This document shows, in pieces, positions 11,237 to 22,904 of a stretch of DNA of 64,000 nt; position 1 is the first letter of the stretch; the number at the start of each line of letters is the position of its first letter. This stretch comes from Eremomyces bilateralis CBS 781.70. Its lineage: Eukaryota > Ascomycota > Dothideomycetes > Eremomycetales > Eremomycetaceae. Location: NCBI RefSeq assembly GCF_010015585.1, contig NW_022985067.1, positions 1,192,437-1,256,436 on the forward strand, given 5' to 3'. Below the pieces are notes generated by a model, which had not been told where the DNA came from, did no database searches, and was given only the letters and a program-made list of their open reading frames with translations. A program made the translations under genes and the position numbers.

Positions 11237-14200
11237 TTACACCCCCTCACCAATCCCCCCCTCCCTCACCAGCCGAGTCCAATCCTCCCACTCCCCCGCC
11301 ATCTCCGTCAACACCCGACTCATCACCCCCGCACTCCCCATCAACCCATGCGCCTCTCCCTCCAAAATCCTCACCTCACACCTCCTCATCGTCCGCCCCA
11401 ACCACCGCACATTCTCCACCGGCACCCGTGAGTCCTTGCTCCCATGGTGAATCACCACAGGCTTGTTGATATCCACATACCGGAACCCAATCGGCTGATT
11501 CCGCTCCAAACACACCAGCAGATCCAGCACCGGCTGCGCGTTCTGCGTCGCGAGCGCCCAGATCGACGTGGTGAGCCGCTCGTCGTACGCGGCGCGGTCC
11601 GGCGCGGGGACGGGCGGGAGGTGCGGCGAGGAGTGGTTGTTCGGAGATCCGTTCGTGTTCCGTGGCGGGTGCCCGAGGGACAGAGTGGAGGCGTTCGGGA
11701 TGACTTGCTGGTCCATGAGCATGATGCTCTCGCGGCGGGTGTTCGGGCGAGGGACCTGGTCGTTCTCGGCGCCGGCGGACGACGCGCTGCGGGAGTTGGC
11801 CTGGCTACTGGTGTTACGGCGCTTGGAGCTGCTCTTGGAAGACTTGGGGGTGTTGCGGGTGACGCTGGCGCTGGTGGCGGACATGAGGGAGCTGTTGGCG
11901 ACTTTGAGGAGGGGGGTGGGGAGGACGCGGAGGAAGCGTTGCGCTTTGGGGAGCTGGCCGCGGGATTCGGAGCCGGGAGATATTCCGGCAGACGGGGACA
12001 TCTGGGAGGGAGGGATCCAGGGGGCGAGGAGGTGGACGCGGCCGCGGATGTGTTGGGGCATACGGAGGGCGGTGGCGAGGGCGTAGATGGCGCCGGCGGA
12101 GTGGGCAAGCATGGAGAACTTGGTGATCTGGAGGGAAGCGCAAATGGCGGTGACGTCGTCTATACATGTATCCGTCAGCATGCTTTCTTCAAAGGAATAG
12201 TCCGATCCCGAAAAGAAACGGTAATTCGCGAAAGAAAACAGGGACGACCTGTTGATGAACGTAAACCGACTTACCAGGCCAGTTCAACGGCGTCGAATTC
12301 CCATCTCCCTCACTCCCGCCCACTCCCGGCCGATCCGGCGTGATCAACCGCAACTTCAACGTCCGAGCCAACTCGTCATAGAACGCCGCCACGTACCTCG
12401 TCAACCCCATCCCGACGCAGCAGAACACCGCATGGCCCCTCGGATCACCCACATCCGAGAAGCAGATCACCCGTCCCGTTTGGGGATGCCGCACCCGACG
12501 TGAAAGCCGTGGCGCGGCTAGGAACCGGTCGACGGCCAGGTCGACGGGATCGACGGGCGATGCCGGGGGAGGGAGTTCGGGGAGGGGCTCGGGTTTCGGT
12601 TTCGGTTTGTGAGATTGAGGCTTCGGGGGTTTGGGGGTAGAGTGGCTGGAGGTTGTGTTTTTGTTGGCTGTTTTGGAGGGATCGGTTGACTTTTGTCGCT
12701 GCGTATACGTGTTGTCTACGCGTAGAGGAAGATCGGGATGTGACCAACGCTGTGTCTTGGGTGGCGGACGACGCACAGGCGGCGGTTGGAGAGCGATAGG
12801 TTTCGAAAGTTTGGTGGTCACCGTCGAGGAAGTTTCGGTGCTTGTTTTCTTTGCGCTGGTGCTTGAGCTGCTCACATCCTCCGGAGCACCTTGCGATGTT
12901 TTCCTGTCGGGAACCTTGGGATGGTATGGGAGTTCGGGAATTTTGGACTGGCTCGGCCGCTGACGTCCCAGTGCGGACCGCCCACCAGCTCCGAAAGATA
13001 GAGGTCGGGAGGATGAGGAAGCGCCGAAGGAGCCTCGGGCGGAGGACTTGGAGCTGTGAGTAGAGACCTTGTCGAGGGATTGGACGACAAAGTTGTAGTT
13101 GATGGGAACCTCGAAGGGAGTCTGAGGGGTGGTAGGGCGTCTGTCGTCGGTGGAAACTGGGTCAGGGTGGGTATCTCGAACAGCATACTGGGTTATGGTG
13201 TGAGTATGAGGGCGAGAAACGGTGAGATAAGTATGATTCGGAACCACGTCGGCCGGAAGCGTCGTTCCTAGGGCCAAAGGCTCTGCTAGGTTATGTTCGG
13301 CTGGGTCGCCAGCTTGGTGTATACGTCCGAGCACCCGATGTGCCTTGTCCGAGACTGCTTGCGCATCTTCTTGCGTCCAGCTATCGACACTTGAGCTGTG
13401 CGAATGATCAGACCCCAGGTTTGAGACATCCCCTGATGTTCGATTTCCTAGCTGCTCTTCTGCCGATAATCGCATAGAGGCTGAGGTGTCTGCCGATAGC
13501 CTTGCCTCCCGGTCCCGGATGACTTTCTGCGCCTTTAATTGTTTAATCCGCTTTGTCACTTGCGTATCCACATCTTCGAAATCGGCATTCGTGGTCGCCC
13601 CTTCTTCCGCAGCAGCCTCTGCTGTCGAGGGCGGGCTGGTGTAGTTTTCAAGATCATCGTCGGCGTTCGAAGGTTCTTCAAAAACCGTTTCGGTTTTAGA
13701 TGGAATTTGCCGGCTGGACCGTCGGACTTGGATTTGCAATTTGCGCTGCGATGGGCTGTCGGAATGTCTTAGGGAAGATCGGCGGAGTGGAACGGTTGGG
13801 CTTCCAGAGTCGCCATATTCGAGCTTCGCCTGTCCAGAGCGCGATGACGATGGCGTCCTCCTGATATCGAGTCTTAGGCTAGACCTCTTTTTCTTCTTCC
13901 CTTCTTGATTCTCGACCACATTCGGGCCCTCCCTTTCCTCCCTTTCTTCTTGTATTGATGGCGTGGCTAGCATCTGCTTCACAGCTTCATCAGAGATAGA
14001 CAGTATAGAGTCTCTCGATTGAGTCGATTGTCTCCGTTCCGCATCCCTTTCCTTTCCTCGCAACCGTTCTCTAGAACCCATATATATCAGACTTCTTGCA
14101 CGGCCTCCATTTATAGTACCACTTCCCCTGCGCTCGCTTGACTGCCGCCCGCCGTGTGTTGGTAATGTTGGAGTGGTGGCCTCGATGCTAATATTGCCGA

Positions 14201-14834
14201 TACTCCGGGCATCGTCATCCCGATCGCGAAACGAGGCGAGCGATGTCGCGCTCCGAGAGCCAGATTTCAAATACATGCGCATTCCGTGCTCTTTCCTCGG
14301 CGATTTCGGAGCTGTGATGGGGGAGCGGCCTGAAGGAGGTTTTGAGGTGCGCACAACGGGCGGTTCGGCCGCGTCATCAATCGACGAGAAGTCACCATCG
14401 TGAACCGAATGATTATGCATCGAGCAATTGGTAGCAATCGAGTTTCGGGCCGTGTTCCCCGAACCGTAACCGCCTCCATATATACTTCCCGCATCGGTAT
14501 CGACCTCTTCATATCTCGTTTGAAATGCACTAGGACTTGATGGCGTGGAGACGCTTGCCCCAGAAGGCGATGCCCAATGATGGAATTGGTCAGGAGTTGG
14601 TACCTGCAACATCGAGAGCGAATCGATCAATGTGGAGATGACCTCTGGAGCGGCGGGTTGCGATGAATCATGTTTTGACGACCGCTTTGCCCTTCTGATT
14701 TGCCTTGAAGGGGGTAAGGACATTGGGCGCGGTGTCGTAACATCTTTGACAAGCCCTTCCGGGATTGGAGGTATCGGGAGGTTTGCGACCTCTTCCGGAT
14801 CGTCGGTGGTCGCGTCCAGCCATAATCGCGCCAT
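11237..14834 (-). CDS. alpha/beta hydrolase with a ~750-residue disordered N-terminal region
   Basis: Exons 12275-14834 and 11237-12159 join in phase to about 1160 residues. The first ~750 residues are Ser/Pro/Arg-rich with many short charged runs and look disordered. A hydrolase fold follows: FSDVGDPRGHAVFCCVGMG, then RPGVGGSEG, the nucleophile elbow AHSAGA (Ser at about residue 873, Ala in place of the usual first Gly of GxSxG), an insertion rich in Ser/Asn, then the acid in GSKDSRVP and the histidine in GEAHG. The full Ser-Asp-His triad is therefore visible. Substrate is unknown; lipase, esterase and peptidase activities are all possible. The long front is probably regulatory or a scaffold. 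Several long frames on the opposite strand are shadows of its GC-rich codons. Confidence 0.82.
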
Positions 14835-15866
14835 AGCGAGGAGTTCGGTTCGTTGATGGCGGCGCGAGGGACCCGAAGACGTTCAGATAGTCATTCGCGG
14901 TTCGGTCGCGTGGTTCAGTGCATATCAAGAATAGATATCGGAAAACAGACGAGACGACTTCGAGGAGGCTGCGGTGAAAGTCTAAAACGCGCAACAAGGG
15001 GGTAAGGCCGTGAGGGGGATGTCCAGTCGGGTTTAGCATGCACGAGCCTCTATGCAATGCACACGCTTCAGGTATAAGTGCGAGATACGATAATGGAGAA
15101 CTGACGGATCATCGCAGACGCTCCGCGAATATTGCGCGTCCAATGTTGTACTGCATAATGACGGTGTAACCCTTCAATCCTCCTCCTCGAACTTGGAGAT
15201 GCAATGAAATGGAATATTCATCCCAAGACAAGATTAAAGGTGCCGTCCCTATTCCCTACGGGCAATAAGGTTGGCTAGGCGGCGCTAAGCTCCGGATCCA
15301 ATCTCCTTGTCCCGGAGCTGAGCCGCATAACTGGACCAGTCAAAGCTCGCCTTCCAGCTGCGGAACTGCCTGATTGGAATTGTGATACTATGAACTGTCG
15401 CGCCTTGAAGCAAGGCCACAGTTTGTATCCGTATAATTAGGAATATTGAAGATGAAGATGGTGGAGTAGCAAAGCGAGTGACTAAGCGGGAATTAAGGAG
15501 CCACGTGATATGTATATCTGAGGCATAAACTCAGAGTGTAAGGCATCAGGACTTGAGCGGTTGAGCCTATCATTCATCAATTCGTCCATTTGATTCAGAT
15601 CAATCAAGAATTCAAGATGATTGACAAGACTTGAAGCAAGACCATCCATACCATCACAGGTGTCAGGTGATGCATCCATTGCCGTAAAATCCGTAGAACT
15701 GCTGGATACCTAACCGATGGAGGACATGGCAAGAGGCTAGGTATCAGGAAGACAGTCCTACGTGGTCATTTTCCTTCCTGATTGTGACAAAGGGGTGGCT
15801 AGCCCTGGTCGACGACATATCTGGCGTTGCCTACTCAATCATTACGGTATAATCGTGGTTGGATAA
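14835..15866. other. intergenic, no gene recognised
   Basis: Upstream region of the alpha/beta hydrolase and flank of the decaying locus to the right. A 65-codon minus-strand frame (15482-15679) is present but has no recognisable feature or partner exon. Confidence 0.4.
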
Positions 15867-16662
15867 GTGAGTATGGCTACTGCGACAGTCTCCTTGTGGG
15901 TCGAAGGGCTCTGCCTTGAAACATCTCCGTACTCACCGGACTCGCAGGATTCCATCAGAACGGCATCATCACTGGCAACATATCCGCCGGCATTGTCTCC
16001 TATCTTGCCAGCTCAGCTCCGCTTCCAACACCGCTGCCTATCTCGGATTCTGTTACCAACTATCAAAGAATCTAAACTGGCTTTGACTGATTGGGCGTCG
16101 TCGGGGCCTTCACAGGATGCGTTCTCTCTCCTTTCTACCGTACTGCTAGGTCTCCATGAAGTGAGTGGTGTGGTCTGCCGGTTCTGCTCCCTGTCGAAAA
16201 GTCAAGCAATTAGAGATCTCGTCATGGACGAAACTGTGTTAATGCTGATTTCGTCTATTCGAGGCAATTAAAGTGGCACATGCTTTTAGCATCTCCCCGG
16301 CAGCCGTCACTTTGCTGAGACTCTCCTGTGCCATGTAATGACAATGACGACGATTTGATCTTCACAGGCCTCCTACCCGAGCAATATGCCTACAGGGAGC
16401 TTTATTCCTCCGTTCGGCATTCTACAAAGATATTGATTATCTTAGGAGAATGTTCCAACCCCTGATTGAGCAGGCTCTTGATCATGTCGTCATACTATTC
16501 AGAACACCGTGGATATTCACTCTTCTAGCCACTAATTATCATTGCCACCTACGCATCTATCGAAGGGCAGCAAGGAGTATTTCTCAATTTTATCCCTCGA
16601 TGGTTACCACTTGGAGTCAGGGCAATCAAGTGTCTTCAACGGATCCGGAATTCTCCAGATGA
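15867..16662 (+). pseudogene. probable decayed gene, family not recognised
   Basis: Two stretches on the plus strand have a protein-like, helix-rich composition: 15867-16271 (ends ...VMDETVLMLISSIRG) and about 16370-16662 (contains SAFYKDIDYLRRMFQPLIEQ). The spacing and shared strand suggest parts of one gene, and the amphipathic helical style is like the C-terminal region of fungal cluster regulators, but no motif confirms this. No clean intron joins them into a full protein. It lies at the edge of the polyketide remnant region. Confidence 0.25.
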
Positions 16663-16810
16663 GATCGTTAGAGTGGATGGCTTAAGGGGGATGTTCAAAT
16701 TCAGCCAAAACTTTTTGTTTGGCTAAGTACCATATCAGTCTCCGTAATCATCATGAAGTCCTGGTTATACATACTCACAATGATACGCTTGCTTCGTAGC
16801 GCCGATGATG

Positions 16811-17470
16811 TTATAGATTTTCTTTGGTCTTTGCACTGATCCACAGGGCCTCGGCTTCTGCTTTCACGGCGCCGTCCTCGCCCGTCAACTTGCCGCGCAG
16901 GAACCATTTTCTTCCATCGCGGCGTTCCAACCATATCCGGATCATCACCACGGCGGGGACATCCACCGGTGCACGATACGACACACTCAAATTAGCCGTG
17001 AACAATTGACTTTTCCTATCGGACGCCTGTCGGAACAATTCCGCGCAGCAGCTCATCGCTTCGTCAAACAGGGCACCCAGAACGCCGCCATGCGCAGTGT
17101 CGGTGAAACCACTCAAATCCGTGCCCAAATGAGCGAGGAGAATGAAGTCTGGTTCCTTTTGTTTTTGAGATGTCCCTGCATTTCCGTTGTTCGTGGCCAC
17201 TGCAAATCGCGTCGCCCAATCATTTTCCTTCCTAACCAACCCAAGTGCATTTGATATTGTACCAGGGGTATTGATGATTTTGTTGAAGAACCGGTCGTTA
17301 CTGTTTCCCTTTTCGAAGCGGGAGAAGAATGGAATAGGCGTGAACGGGCTGGACACTTGAAGATATGGCCGCACCCAGCCGACTGAGGAGAAGAAATCGA
17401 TCTCCTGTTGATCTGGAGGGACACCGTTGATGAATTCGAGATATTGTTCCCATGTGTAACCAGCCATCAT
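16811..17470 (-). CDS. hotdog-fold thioesterase (PaaI/4HBT type)
   Basis: A single exon of 219 residues starting at an ATG. The HGGVLGALFDEAMS motif at about residues 127-140 is the signature of the PaaI/4HBT hotdog superfamily, in which this helix binds the acyl-CoA thioester and supplies the acidic catalytic residue (here Asp or Glu of LFDE). LSVSYRAPVDVPAVV and the following strands complete the fold. Family members hydrolyse acyl-CoA or carrier-bound thioesters. The gene looks intact, in contrast to the polyketide-type remnants to its right, with which it may once have worked. Its N-terminal 90 residues are an extension common in fungal members. Confidence 0.8.
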   Translation of the reverse strand: MMAGYTWEQYLEFINGVPPDQQEIDFFSSVGWVRPYLQVSSPFTPIPFFSRFEKGNSNDRFFNKIINTPGTISNALGLVRKENDWATRFAVATNNGNAGTSQKQKEPDFILLAHLGTDLSGFTDTAHGGVLGALFDEAMSCCAELFRQASDRKSQLFTANLSVSYRAPVDVPAVVMIRIWLERRDGRKWFLRGKLTGEDGAVKAEAEALWISAKTKENL

Positions 17471-18240
17471 CTCGCGATATCGGACAAAGGGCAGTGTCAG
17501 CGACTTGCCTTCCAGTTAGTACCTTTAGAGTAACGATAGTTAGAACGCGCATCGACGTACCTTACTCAACAACGCAGTCTCAGCAGCCGGACAACAGTAC
17601 CTCTCTCAAATATTTTAAGATCTGCTGAATGGGTCAGAATTGTACCGTTCTGTACAACATCAAATTAATAGCCTGTTCAAATAACTACCTGGAGGGGCAC
17701 AACTCGTACCTATCCATGTAAGCGCTCTCAATCTTGGCACCATTACTATTTAGCGTGTTTCCTCGGCCTTCGACTGTCTGGGGACATCTCCCTGCAAATC
17801 TCTCTGCTGCTACCATATAATATAGCACGGAATAACATTTCAGGGTGTACACGAATTAACAATCCATAGTCGTGGCAGAATCCTTCTCGTACCTGCCTCT
17901 AGGCACAACCAAGGAGCCATACTTACACTACCGGACAAACCCCATCTGCAATTCGGCCGCAATGCTCGCTCCGAGATGTAACCAAAACATGATGGTGGTG
18001 ATTATCCCGCATACCGGCGGTAGTTGATACAACATGGTTACATGAAAAATCATCGAATATCTCAAAGAGATTGCGTCAGAAAGTGTATAGTGTCTGCTTC
18101 TTTGCAGACTTGACATAGACTATCAGAGACACGATATGGTTTGTATGAATTCGCCAACTAATGTAAACTCATCTATCAGAATCCAGACTATCACCTTACA
18201 AGTTACATCCCACCCCTCGGCACAACAACAGTGCAACCTA
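17471..18240. other. intergenic, no gene recognised
   Basis: Small frames only. The sequence is AT-richer than the genes around it and lies between the thioesterase and the SDR remnant. Confidence 0.4.
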
Positions 18241-18800
18241 GGGCAATGTCCTCCAACAGCACATCTAGCTAGCCCCATAGCTTGAGCTATGCAGCAACAC
18301 CCTCATTGCTCGTGACAAAGGATGAAAGCTACCATCAGCAACGATACCATCCGACATGTACACGCCATGACTGCTAGCATCCGCGGACGCGCCAGCGAGC
18401 AGTGTGTGGGTGCCGACCTCAGTCGAGCGCGCGAAAACGACCTTGCACACCCAGAAACCCCACCGTAGTCGCGCGCCAGTTGCGAATGGCACAGTCCCGG
18501 ATTCACCATAGTGATGACCACGCCCGTCTTTGCAATACGTGGCGCCAGTTCGCGCACGAGGTGCACCTCAAGCAGCTTAGACGTTGAATGTTGCTCCGCC
18601 ACGTTGGTCGCCTGCTCAGCATCCAGGACTGCAAACATATCGACCGCGCAGCGCTCAGGCAGCTCAAACCCTTCGATGCGAAAGGAGATGGTTATTGTCG
18701 AGGCGAAGCAGTTGGTGCTATGTTCCAGAATAGGTTGTCCACGGCCATTGCGGACGGCGATTTAGTTTGTGGAGCTGATAACAAGAACCTCCACTCCTAA
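18240..18800 (-). pseudogene. remnant of a short-chain dehydrogenase/reductase
   Basis: The C-terminal half of an SDR can be recognised on the minus strand: STSKLLEVHLVRELA (the active-site Lys region), VVITMVNPGLCHSQLAR, then in a neighbouring frame ARSTEVGTHTLLAG and SHGVYMSDG, which are typical of the retinol-dehydrogenase-like SDRs found in many fungal metabolite clusters. The cofactor-binding front half is not found: the sequence upstream abuts the polyketide synthase remnant on the other strand. The gene is therefore truncated and frame-disrupted, probably by the same decay that struck its neighbours. Confidence 0.65.
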
Positions 18801-18814
18801 ATTTCCAGTTACTT

Positions 18815-20470
18815 TCCTTTCCTGCGACCAAAGACTATTTCTGCCAGAAATGCCTCGCTGCCCGATCTTTCATACAACACCGCGCGCCAGTCGAGCAGAT
18901 CGCTCAGATATGCCTTGATCTTCCACACCGACTCTATCCAGAACCTTGAAGGCGTACTGGAAGCGACCCGCCAAGGCGAGCATGCCGCGCTTGACACTAT
19001 GAAGTCTTCTCCTGCCGTCATTCTCTGCTTTGGAGGCGAGGTCTCGACCTTTGTTGGACTGGACCGACAGGTCGTCGAACGAACCAGCATGCTGAGTATG
19101 TACCTGGACCAATATAACCTTGTGTGCAAGTCGATGAGCCTTCCAGGAGCCACAGCTTTGGTGAGATCGTTGCACAGACCGTGGCGAGTGCCTTGACGCG
19201 TTCCGACTGACTAAATGTCATTTCCAGACGTTCACGCCTCATTAGGGCCTCCTGGGAGTCTGACAGAGGATCCGTGATGGGCATTGAAGCAGACCTCGAG
19301 GTAGTGGAAAACCTCGTGGCGAGTGCTAACGAGAGCTCGCCGTGTAACCGTCCGGCTAGCATTGCCTATTTCAACGACCCGTGAAGCTTCACACTCGCTG
19401 GCTCTACCCTTCAGCTCGACATTGCGACCGAGGCAATGTGGAGCTTGCGTCCAGAATTTCAGATATCGGATCTTCAAGTGGATTTTCGTGATCTCGGAAT
19501 CAAGCTCCCATCTGCAGAAATTCCACCCGAGTGGCCTGATTTGTTGCAACAGGGTCGATCAACCTCGTCGCACGGGGTCGTGGAAGATCGTCAGCAACCC
19601 TGCTGGAAGTGACGTTGGCGGCTCTCTACGCGTCTGGAAGACTCATTTTCCATTCTCGAGACGATGCCGAGTTATTGTGTGAGTTCTGCAGATATGAGCG
19701 ACTCGTCGCCCATAAACGCTGCCTGGAAGTCCTCGGAAGCGGCGATGCGGACGACATCTTACAAGGCAGTGCTATCTACAAGCTATTTGCCGACGTCGTC
19801 CACTGTTCCGAAGTTTTCCGTGGAGTTCACGAAGCTGTCGGCAGAAGCAGCGAGTTTGCCGGGCGTATTCGTGAACTGTATGACCCAGAGACCAGACGGT
19901 GAAGCCTTTATCTCAAATGGAGTTGAGCGGGCGTCCTACCACCACTCATCTGCGATTTAGAGGAAAATCCTGAGGTGTTCGATGTGCTTGCAATGCACCA
20001 TCGTCCTACTGACCGACCCTTCTCAAGCAACGTCTTCATCTTCGACAGCCGCACTTCGCAACTTCTCGGTATCATTCTGGGCATCCACTTCCGGCCTAGA
20101 TCAACTATGTCCGACGGTTGCTATGACGGTTGACAGGGACGAGGCCATGGCATCCGTCTCAGCCAAAGCTCCTTCAGTGCGATTGAAACCACCAAACGGT
20201 TCTCAATCTGTCGGTTCAGAGGTCAGAGCGAACATAGTTCTCATCCTTTCCGATATGGTCGGCGTAGAGCCGGGCAAGATTACCGACAGCACAAACCTTG
20301 TCGCTATGGGCGTCGCCTCACTCATACCGCTCTCATGGACATGGATGTTGCCCTCAAGCTTGAATTAGTGTTCAAGTGCGCGCAGGATATGTCTGCCACG
20401 AATCCACGATGTCTCTGATCGAGTTCGGCGATCTGCTTAAATGGGTCCGCTCTGCCCTTGGCGGGAAAAC
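18815..20470 (+). pseudogene. fossil of a non-reducing polyketide synthase (AT, PT and ACP pieces)
   Basis: Pieces of one multidomain enzyme lie in order on the plus strand. Near 18815-19200 there is the linker and acyltransferase domain (LCFGGEVSTFVGLDR, then a region around the AT serine); near 19740-20100 product-template sequence (ILQGSAIYKLFADVV; FDVLAMHHRPTDRP); near 20220-20370 acyl-carrier sequence (IVLILSDMVGVEPGK). This order and style match non-reducing, aromatic-type iterative PKSs of fungi. The starter-unit, ketosynthase and C-terminal domains were not found. The copy is broken at several places and is treated as a fossil; its product class cannot be told. Decay looks old enough for frame loss yet recent enough for clear motifs. 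Confidence 0.75.
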
Positions 20471-21224
20471 AGAAGACACCGAAGAGACTGCACCGGTCGA
20501 GCTAGGACAGCGGGACTTAGACAACTCTTCGCGATCAACCACGCCATCTGCCCCACCACCATCCACGAAATGTCTCACGTTTCCCGATGCCCAGTTTCGC
20601 CAAAGCCACACTCAGGAATCGCGGCTTGCCAAACGGATGGTTCCTGATTACCCGTGCCACACGCCCAATATTGTTCTAAATATTATCACCTGGAAAATGG
20701 GTTGTGCGGGCAATTGCTTTCCCTTTTGGGAAGATTGAGGTCATTCGGAATATTCACTACCAGAATAGGATATCTCTGCCCTCTGGTACGCTTGGTAATC
20801 CTCACTGGAGCTCGGGACCCACTTTTGAAGCCCTTGTGCGGCTAATTATGGGGCGCGATGGACAACGTGAGGCTCCGTACTCCGTATGATAATTGCCTAT
20901 ATCGGGCTGGATGAACCAAAGGGGGACACGGCAAACATCATGATCGGTAATGTTTTTCCTTCAAAAAAATTGAAGTTTGATTTCTAACATCGATATTATA
21001 AATCGACAGTGAACAAACATATAAAAGCATCAGCCTGCAAGACTTGCTACAATGTTTTCCCTGTACAGTACAGAAAAGCTGCAAGCCTTCATCAACTCCA
21101 GTCGCGACAATCTCTCTTCTATCACTAGCGCAATCCAACTTGTGAGTTTATATCCCGCAATCTTCGAGGCTCCTTTCGAAGCTGACTGATTAAATAGGAC
21201 AATAATATAACATTAACCTCCGCC
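20471..21224. other. flank between PKS fossil and transporter remnant
   Basis: No gene is supported. Part of this stretch may be further decayed PKS sequence, but I see no recognisable domain. Confidence 0.35.
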
Positions 21225-22565
21225 ATGTCGGCCTCACCAAAACTCCAAGTCGAAACTCACTTCCGGAACTATGGCACTGAGACTTCAATAGGTTCTGATG
21301 CCCCTGTTGCAGATAACGAGAAGCAAGAGCCAGTTGTCGAGGTGCCACCTCGCGACATCGTTGGCTGGAAGTGGGCAGCAGCCATGATAGCTGTGCTATT
21401 CTCCATCTTCCTCTACGCTCTAGACAACACCATCGTTGCAGCCGTCTAGCCGATCATCGTCCTAGGTCCCGTGATCGGTGGAGGTTTTGGCGAGTCCAAG
21501 GTCGGCTGGAGATGGGCATTCTATATCAATCTGTTCATCGGTGCCGTCTGCGCCCCGGCCTGGCTTTTCCTACTTCCCAGCAAGGACCCGCGCCCTGGAG
21601 TTCCCTACAAACAGCGTGCCGCTGAAACGGACTATGTTGGAACGGTCCTGCTTATGGGTGGCTTGACCAGCTTCATCTTGGCGATCAATTGGGCCGGTGT
21701 TACCTATCCCTGGGATTCCGGTCGTATTATCGGTCTCTTCGTCACGTCGGGTGTCCTGTTCATACTGCTTGGAATCCAGCAGGTGTGGACAATCTTCACG
21801 ACGGTCGCACGACGCATCATCCCAGTTCAGTTCTTCCGCTCCAAGATCGTTCTGATTCTCTTCAGCGTTACGGCGGCATCCGGAGCTTCTGCATTCATTC
21901 CCATCTACTTTGTTCCCCTCTTCTTCCAGTTCACGCGCAGCGATGGTGCACTGCAGGCGGGTGTACGACTGCTGCCTCTGATTGTCGTCATGGTTGTTAC
22001 CATCCTCGCTAACGGAGCCCTCATGGCCAAATTGGGCTACTACATGCCCTGGTATCTTGTCGGCGGTTTGTTCACTGTCGCGGGCAGTGCCCTGATGTAT
22101 ACGGTTGACCAAGACACCAGCGAGAGTCGTATATATGGTTACACCGTTCTCGTTGGTATCGGCGTGGGAATGTTCCTTCAGGCCTCGTTCTCAGTCGCGC
22201 AGGCTGTTGTCAAGGCGGAGGACATCCCACCTGCTGTAGGCTTCATCACCCTCGCTCAGTTCCTTGGCATTACCATGGCACTTGCCATCGGTAACTCAGT
22301 TTTCCTTAACTTGAGTGAGGAAGGCATTTCAAAGATCCTACCGAATATGTCGGCGTCGGAAATCCAGGGGGCAATTGAAGGTGCCGCAGGTGGACTCCTG
22401 GAGCGCCTCACCCCAGAAGTTAAACATCAAGTCTTAGGTGCAATTACGGACGCTATTGGTGAGACATACGTGCTTGTCATTGCGGCTGGCTCCTTAATCG
22501 CCCTCCTGAGCTTGCTCATGAAGAAGGAAAGGTTGTTTGCGAGCAGTGGTGTGTCTGCAGCTTAG
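21225..22565 (+). pseudogene. DHA2-family (14-helix) MFS efflux transporter, internally deleted
   Basis: The first 75 codons give a cytoplasmic tail and helix 1 with ALDNTIVAAV, the hallmark of DHA2 drug/metabolite exporters. The frame then meets a stop and resumes directly at LGPVIGGGF in the motif-C helix (normally helix 5) and stays open for about 360 codons through the last helix and a short tail. The sequence for roughly helices 2-5, over 100 residues, is missing, and there is no room for an intron to hold it. Relatives export polyketides and other toxins from biosynthetic clusters, which fits the PKS fossil just upstream. It cannot make a normal transporter. Confidence 0.8.
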
Positions 22566-22904
22566 AAAGATAATCGAGAATGTCTAGCTCAACGACATCT
22601 GGAGAAGACTAGAGGCCAGAGCGGAGAAATAATCTGGTCAAGTGAGAATGGGTGCCCTGCATCCAGGTGAAAGGGAGACTATTGGAGTATTTCTTGTCGT
22701 TAGAGTAGCCAGTTTCAAGATTGTATTAGTCGAGCATCAAGCGTAATAGAATAGTAGGTACATCAAAAAAGATCATTGTGAATAGAACACTTAAGTAAAC
22801 TAGTACCTGTAGAGCGTCCACCACCAAGGTCCGCCAAGATGTCCAATAGCTGGCTCTTTAATTCGAGGAAACTCGTCCTAGGCCCATGAAGGAATGAATC
22901 TCCA
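22566..22904. other. short convergent intergenic stretch
   Basis: Three-prime flanks of the transporter remnant and the Zn2Cys6 regulator. No feature recognised. Confidence 0.4.

Noticed and set aside
11444-12343. 299-codon plus-strand frame, plus others over 11452-12167
   Set aside because: Gly/Arg/Val-rich composition caused by GC-rich codons of the hydrolase on the other strand.
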